In this document: positions 60,771-64,000 of the stretch, one piece after another | Numbering within the stretch: position 1 is the stretch's first letter | How the letters are laid out: each line of letters starts with the position of its first letter | Source of the DNA: Albimonas donghaensis | Lineage (GTDB): Bacteria; Pseudomonadota; Alphaproteobacteria; Rhodobacterales; Rhodobacteraceae | Length of the DNA stretch: 64,000 nt | NCBI RefSeq assembly: GCF_900106695.1 | Contig: NZ_FNMZ01000004.1 | Coordinates: 418,053-482,052 of the forward strand | Direction of reading: 5' to 3' | The notes under the pieces: model-generated | Databases searched by the model: none | What the model was told of the DNA's origin: nothing | What the model saw: only the letters and a program-made list of their open reading frames with translations | Made by a program: the position numbers and the translations under genes

Positions 60771-60945
60771 GGTTCCGTTCCTTTCACGGGGTGGGGTCGG
60801 GTTGCGGGCCGCGGAGACCGGGCCGATCGGCCACGCCTCTCCCGTCCGCTGGCCGAAAGGCGTCCGCGGCGCGGAGGGCTCGGATCCGCGAGCCTTGGGG
60901 ACGACGCCGCCGGGATGGCCGCGCCGGAGGGGAGGAGGGGCCGCC

Positions 60946-61242
60946 TCAGCCTCCCGGATCGGACCGGAGCGCCAGGGCGCAGACCGGGGCCGGAGGCGGC
61001 GGCCCGGACGCCGGGCCCGGAGGCGGGCCCGAGGCGACGAAGACCAGGCCGGATGCGGCCTCGGCCGAAGCGAACCGGGGGGGCGGGGCGACGGGCGGCG
61101 CCGCTTCGCCGGGGCCCGCGGCGACGACCGCCGCGGCGCGCGCCTCGTGGATCCCGCCGGGCATCGTGACCGGGAAGGTCAGCGCCCCGGTGGCCAGCGC
61201 GGCGCTGACCGTCAGGGTCAGCATGTGGGCCATGTCGTTCAT
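60946..61242 (-). CDS. Small exported Pro/Ala-rich hypothetical protein
   Basis: A 98-aa protein I do not recognise. Its N-terminus (HMLTLTVSAALATGALTFPVTMPGG) is hydrophobic and signal-like, and the rest is an Ala/Pro-rich low-complexity segment ending APVCALALRSDPGG. ATG 61242 is preceded by GGAG at seven nt, which is the main support. It lies 304 bp downstream of araC and 175 bp upstream of the hydrolase gene, on the same strand. It could be a short exported peptide or a spurious frame. Confidence 0.4.
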   Translation of the reverse strand: MNDMAHMLTLTVSAALATGALTFPVTMPGGIHEARAAAVVAAGPGEAAPPVAPPPRFASAEAASGLVFVASGPPPGPASGPPPPAPVCALALRSDPGG

Positions 61243-61546
61243 CACGGGTCTCCGTGTCGGCGCGCCGACGCGGCGCAGGCGCGGCGGGCGGGGGGCCGGC
61301 GCCGGGCTCCGGCGCCCCGTGGCGGGACCCGGCCGGGCCGAACCGCGCGGGCTCGCCGCGCGGCGAGGACTGAGAGGATGACGTCCCATGCCGGGTCCTT
61401 TCATCTCGGGGAGCGTTCCCGGCGCCGTGGCCGGGGGTGGCTCCGTTCTTCGATGAAACAGGGATAGACCGGCGAGGCGGGGGCGGTATCGGCCGGGCCT
61501 GCCGCGGTTTTGGCAGTTTCCGCCAAACCGCCCCCCCCGGAGGCCG
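61243..61546. other. Gene-free interval (304 bp) downstream of the AraC-type gene
   Basis: It contains the hairpin at 61505-61532 (araC terminator candidate) and a CGGAGACCC-type ribosome region for the small leftward gene. The segment at 61260-61340 is very GC-rich with no recognisable gene. Confidence 0.4.
61505..61532 (-). terminator. Hairpin after araC-type gene
   Basis: GCGGTTTTGGC and GCCAAACCGC pair (one bulged T) around AGTTTCC, 15 nt past the regulator's stop. No T-tract on the leftward strand. Confidence 0.5.
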
Positions 61547-62566
61547 TCAGAGCCGCGCGCAGCCGCGCCGATACTGCGCCGGCGTGCGCCCGACCCGGCG
61601 CTTGAACGCGCGGGCGAAGGCGCTCTGCTCGGAGAACCCGGTCAGGAAGGCGACCTCGGAGATGGAGCAGTCGCCCGCGCCCAGCAGCTCCCGCGCCAGC
61701 CGGGTCTGCGCGTCCTGGAGCACGTCGCGATAGGTCGTCCCGGCCTCGGCCAGCCGGCGGTAGAGCGTGCGCTCGCTCATCCCCATGTCCCGCGCGACGG
61801 CGGCGGCCGAGGGCGCGCCGTTGCTCAGCCCCGGGGTCAGGCGGCGCAGCAGCTCGGCTTTCAACGGCGGCTCCTCCGCGCCCATCTCCGCGATCTCCGC
61901 CTCCAGCCGGGCGGAGAAGAAGCCCGACACGCCCGCATCCCCCAGCCGGTTGGGCAGGTCCAGCGCAGCGCGGGACAGCACGATGGCGTCGCGCTCCGCC
62001 CCGAACCGCACCGGGCAGCCCAGGGCGCGCGCGTAGCGCTCCCCATCCCCCCGCCCCGGATGGCGGAACCAGACGCATTCCGGCCCCAGCCCGTCCCCGG
62101 CCAGCCGGCGCAGGTTGCGCACAAAGCCCGCCAGCGCGCATTCGTTGCGGAAGTCCAGCGCGGGATGCGGGTCGGTGCGGGCCTCGATGGCGAAGAAGGC
62201 GGCCTCCTCGCCCTCCTCCAGCCGATAGACGGCGTTGTCCGTCACCAGCCGGAAATAGCGCTCCACCATGCGCAGCGAGTCCCGCAGGGTCGGCGCGGTG
62301 TGCATCGCGAGACCGAGCGTGCCGAGCGCGTCGGACCGGACGGTCTCGGCATAGGCGAAGACCAGGGCGGCGGGGTCAGGGTGGCTGGCGCGAAACCGCT
62401 CGATCTCCTCGAAATAGTCTCGGTCGGAGAGCCGGTCCTCGGCGCCTGCGTCGGCCGCGCAGACGGCCGCGACCGGCGTCCCCGGCGGCGGCGTCCCCGC
62501 TTCGGCCGCGAGTGTCCCCGCCGCGTCCCGCAGGGCGCGGGCGAAGGTTGCTGTGATGCTCGGCAT
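61547..62566 (-). CDS. AraC family transcriptional regulator (OruR/ArgR-like N-terminus)
   Basis: A 339-aa regulator. The N-terminal ~190 residues match the Arabinose_bd-type domain of the OruR/VirS group: DPAALVFAYAETVRSDALGTLGLAMHTAPTLRDSLRMVERYFRLVTDNAVYRLEEGEEAAFFAIE. The C-terminal double helix-turn-helix is GAPSAAAVARDMGMSERTLYRRLAEAGTTYRDVLQDAQTRLARELLGAGDCSISEVAFLTGFSEQSAFARAFKRRVGRTPAQYRRG. It likely activates nearby genes; the leftward hydrolase/YHS pair is the nearest candidate. AAAGGGG ribosome site before ATG 62566. Confidence 0.92.
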   Translation of the reverse strand: MPSITATFARALRDAAGTLAAEAGTPPPGTPVAAVCAADAGAEDRLSDRDYFEEIERFRASHPDPAALVFAYAETVRSDALGTLGLAMHTAPTLRDSLRMVERYFRLVTDNAVYRLEEGEEAAFFAIEARTDPHPALDFRNECALAGFVRNLRRLAGDGLGPECVWFRHPGRGDGERYARALGCPVRFGAERDAIVLSRAALDLPNRLGDAGVSGFFSARLEAEIAEMGAEEPPLKAELLRRLTPGLSNGAPSAAAVARDMGMSERTLYRRLAEAGTTYRDVLQDAQTRLARELLGAGDCSISEVAFLTGFSEQSAFARAFKRRVGRTPAQYRRGCARL

Positions 62567-62651
62567 GTCGGGCCCCTTTCGTGAAGGCGTCCCGCTCATC
62601 CCAGATCGCACCGGCCCGGCGGGAACGGGAACCGCCGGGCCGGCCATGGGC

Positions 62652-63116
62652 CTAAAGCCCCAGATCCGACAGGCCCGGATGCCCCTCCGGCCGCACGCCC
62701 AGCGGCCAGCGGAACAGGCGGTCCTGCTCGGAGATCGCGAGGTCATTGATCGAGGCGATGCGCCGGGCCATCCGGCCATCCGCGGCGAATTCCCAGTTCT
62801 CGTTGCCATAGGCGCGGAACCAGGCGCCGGCGTCGTCGCGGAACTCGTAGGCGAAGCGCACCGCGATGCGCGCGTCGCGGAAGGCCCAGAGCTCCTTGAT
62901 CAGGCGGTAGTCGTGCTCGCGCGCCCATTTGCGGGTGAGAAAGGCCTCGATGGCCTCTCGCCCCGCGAAGCGTTCGGCCCGGTTCCGCCACTGGCTGTCG
63001 GGCGTGTAGGCGAGCGCGACCCTGGCGGGATCGCGGCCGTTCCAAGCGCCCTCGGCCATGCGGACCTTGGCGGCGGCGGTCTCGGCGTCGAAGGGGGGAA
63101 GGGGGGGACGGGACAT
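62652..63116 (-). CDS. DUF1348 (SnoaL/NTF2-like) family protein
   Basis: A 154-aa protein matching DUF1348 almost end to end: [132 protein letters not shown]. The NTF2-like fold makes it a small cone-shaped binding or isomerase protein; function unknown. AAGGAG ribosome site before ATG 63116. Divergent from tetR, with matching palindromes between, so it is probably a TetR target. Confidence 0.93.
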   Translation of the reverse strand: MSRPPLPPFDAETAAAKVRMAEGAWNGRDPARVALAYTPDSQWRNRAERFAGREAIEAFLTRKWAREHDYRLIKELWAFRDARIAVRFAYEFRDDAGAWFRAYGNENWEFAADGRMARRIASINDLAISEQDRLFRWPLGVRPEGHPGLSDLGL

Positions 63117-63152
63117 GGGGGCTCCTTGAGCACGGCTTCGGGCGCTATATAT

Positions 63153-63166
63153 ACAGACTAGTCTGT
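63153..63166. promoter_or_regulatory. TetR operator candidate 1 (DUF1348 side)
   Basis: ACAGACTAGTCTGT is a perfect 14-bp palindrome, within an AT-rich TATATA...CTATTTTT context, 37 nt upstream of the DUF1348 start. Its AGAC/GTCT half-sites recur in the second site. Confidence 0.7.
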
Positions 63167-63249
63167 CTATTTTTCAAGCGAGTCGGTCCCGCCCGAGGTT
63201 GTGATCACCCCGGTTTCACGGCCGGTTGCGACCGGCGCGGGCGAAGATT

Positions 63250-63263
63250 AGACAGAACTGTCT
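63250..63263. promoter_or_regulatory. TetR operator candidate 2 (tetR side)
   Basis: AGACAGAACTGTCT is a palindrome with 6-bp perfect arms around AA, 22 nt upstream of the tetR start, matching autoregulation. It shares the ACAG/CTGT and AGAC/GTCT elements of site 1. Confidence 0.7.
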
Positions 63264-63284
63264 GACAACCCTTGGAGATCCCGC

Positions 63285-63881
63285 TTGGCGTCCCGTCGCG
63301 ACCATTTGATCGAAACCGCCCTCCGGATGTTCTACGCCGGCGGCTTCAACGCCACCGGCATCGACCGGATCCTCGCCGAAGCCGGCGTGGCGAAGATGAC
63401 GCTCTACAAGCATTTCCGATCGAAGGACGAGCTGATCCTCGCCGCCCTGCATCGCCGGGACGAGCAGTTCCGCAACTGGCTGATGGGAGAGATGGAGCGG
63501 GCCTCGCCCGACCCGGCGGCGCGGTTGCTGGCTATGTTCGACGCGCTCGCGATCTGGTTCCGGGGCGAGGCGTTCAAGGGCATGGGCTTCTCGGGCTGCG
63601 CCTTCATCAACGCCGCGAGCGAGTTCGCCGCCCCCGACCATCCGGCGCATCGGGCGGCGGCCGAACACAAGCTGCGCATCGTGGACTACCTGGAGCGGCT
63701 CGCCACGGAGGCCGGCGCCGCCGATCCGCGGGCGCTGGCCGAGGCGCTGGCGCTGCTCAAGGAAGGCGCCATCGCCACCGCGCAGGTGCGCGGCATGCCC
63801 GAGGCCGCCACCGCCGCCAGACGCATCGCCGAGGGCCTGATCGCCGCCTCCAACCGCCCGCCGCCCCCCGCCGCGGGCTGA
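63285..63881 (+). CDS. TetR/AcrR family transcriptional regulator
   Basis: A 198-aa regulator with N-terminal helix-turn-helix: DHLIETALRMFYAGGFNATGIDRILAEAGVAKMTLYKHFRSKDELILAALHRRDEQF. The C-terminal ligand domain has LAIWFRGEAFKGMGFSGCAFINAASEFAAPDHPAHRAAAEHKLRIVDYLERLA, as in a subgroup that often controls electrophile or antibiotic responses. The start is TTG at 63285, supported by TTGGAG seven nt upstream. It is divergent from DUF1348 and probably represses both through the two palindromes. Confidence 0.93.
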   Translation: MASRRDHLIETALRMFYAGGFNATGIDRILAEAGVAKMTLYKHFRSKDELILAALHRRDEQFRNWLMGEMERASPDPAARLLAMFDALAIWFRGEAFKGMGFSGCAFINAASEFAAPDHPAHRAAAEHKLRIVDYLERLATEAGAADPRALAEALALLKEGAIATAQVRGMPEAATAARRIAEGLIAASNRPPPPAAG

Positions 63882-63926
63882 CCACTGCCGCAGCGCGTCC
63901 CACCTCTAGAGCGTCAGCCCATCTGA

Positions 63927-63969
63927 TTGAATCGAAGGGGATTCCCCTCGGGGTCTCGGTCTGATTCAA
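63927..63969. repeat. Nested inverted repeat at the right window edge
   Basis: TTGAATC (63927-63933) and GATTCAA (63963-63969) are complementary over a 29-nt spacer that itself holds two alternative short palindromes: AGGGGA-T-TCCCCT and CCCC-TC-GGGG. The area is lower in GC than the rest of the window. It could be a terminator for tetR, the edge of a mobile element, or an intergenic repeat; the window ends 31 bp later. Confidence 0.55.
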
Positions 63970-64000
63970 GATATCCGCCGGGGAAGGAGGCCGGCGTACA

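Overview
The window is a very GC-rich (roughly 70% or more by eye), densely coded stretch of bacterial chromosome with frequent 4-nt ATGA/GTGA gene overlaps and short AGGAG-type ribosome sites. Gene content points to an alphaproteobacterium, most likely a marine-type member of the Rhodobacterales: a VPLPA-type C-terminal sorting tail, a cobalamin-independent-type betaine-homocysteine methyltransferase, BCCT uptake, a PotABCD-like ABC system and many acyl-CoA dehydrogenases. This placement is inference; no rRNA or other marker gene is present. I saw no tRNA, rRNA, CRISPR array, insertion sequence or prophage.

Layout. 0-4 kb: the N-terminal part of a giant secreted glycine-rich repeat protein (leftward, cut by the window edge). 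4.4-7.6 kb: an acetyltransferase, then an H-NOX haem sensor operon with its partner GGDEF-EAL enzyme. 7.9-10.9 kb: a flavin-dependent monooxygenase convergent with a DHA2 drug exporter. 11.2-15.3 kb: an envelope block (DUF2092 protein, peptidoglycan-binding protein, YgiC-like ATP-grasp ligase, YgiB-like lipoprotein candidate). 15.5-21.7 kb: universal stress protein, BCCT transporter, aldo/keto reductase, outer-membrane channel-like protein overlapping a membrane alpha/beta hydrolase. 21.8-29.5 kb: cadherin/VCBS-like repeat protein, octahaem cytochrome with HEAT/TPR tail, glutathione transferase pair, RadC with a long disordered N-terminus, YciI-like protein. 29.7-37.7 kb: glutaryl-CoA dehydrogenase, betaine-homocysteine methyltransferase, periplasmic cyclic phosphodiesterase/nucleotidase, PRISE-type reductase, a VPLPA-tailed HExxH protease, and a CMD-family protein.

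37.8-49.9 kb is the most coherent unit: ten leftward genes from a GntR regulator to a Fcy1-like deaminase (flavin reductase, BMP-type binding protein, amidohydrolase, complete PotABCD-like importer, NodB-fold hydrolase, deaminase), facing a rightward set (53-aa ribbon-helix-helix-like protein, DUF1989 protein, SDR). A 24-bp near-perfect palindrome sits in the divergent promoter region. It looks like an uptake and C-N-bond hydrolysis pathway for an unidentified nitrogenous compound.

50-56.8 kb: an IclR regulator divergent from a four-gene acyl-CoA operon (one CoA ligase, three acyl-CoA dehydrogenases), with two IclR-like palindromes between them. 57-59.3 kb: an uncharacterised coiled-coil membrane protein overlapping a ClpP/SppA-fold periplasmic protein. 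59.4-62.6 kb: exported YHS protein, Tat-exported isochorismatase-like hydrolase, a small exported protein and an AraC-type regulator. 62.7-64 kb: a DUF1348 protein divergent from a TetR regulator with two matching palindromic operators, and a structured AT-richer element at the right edge.
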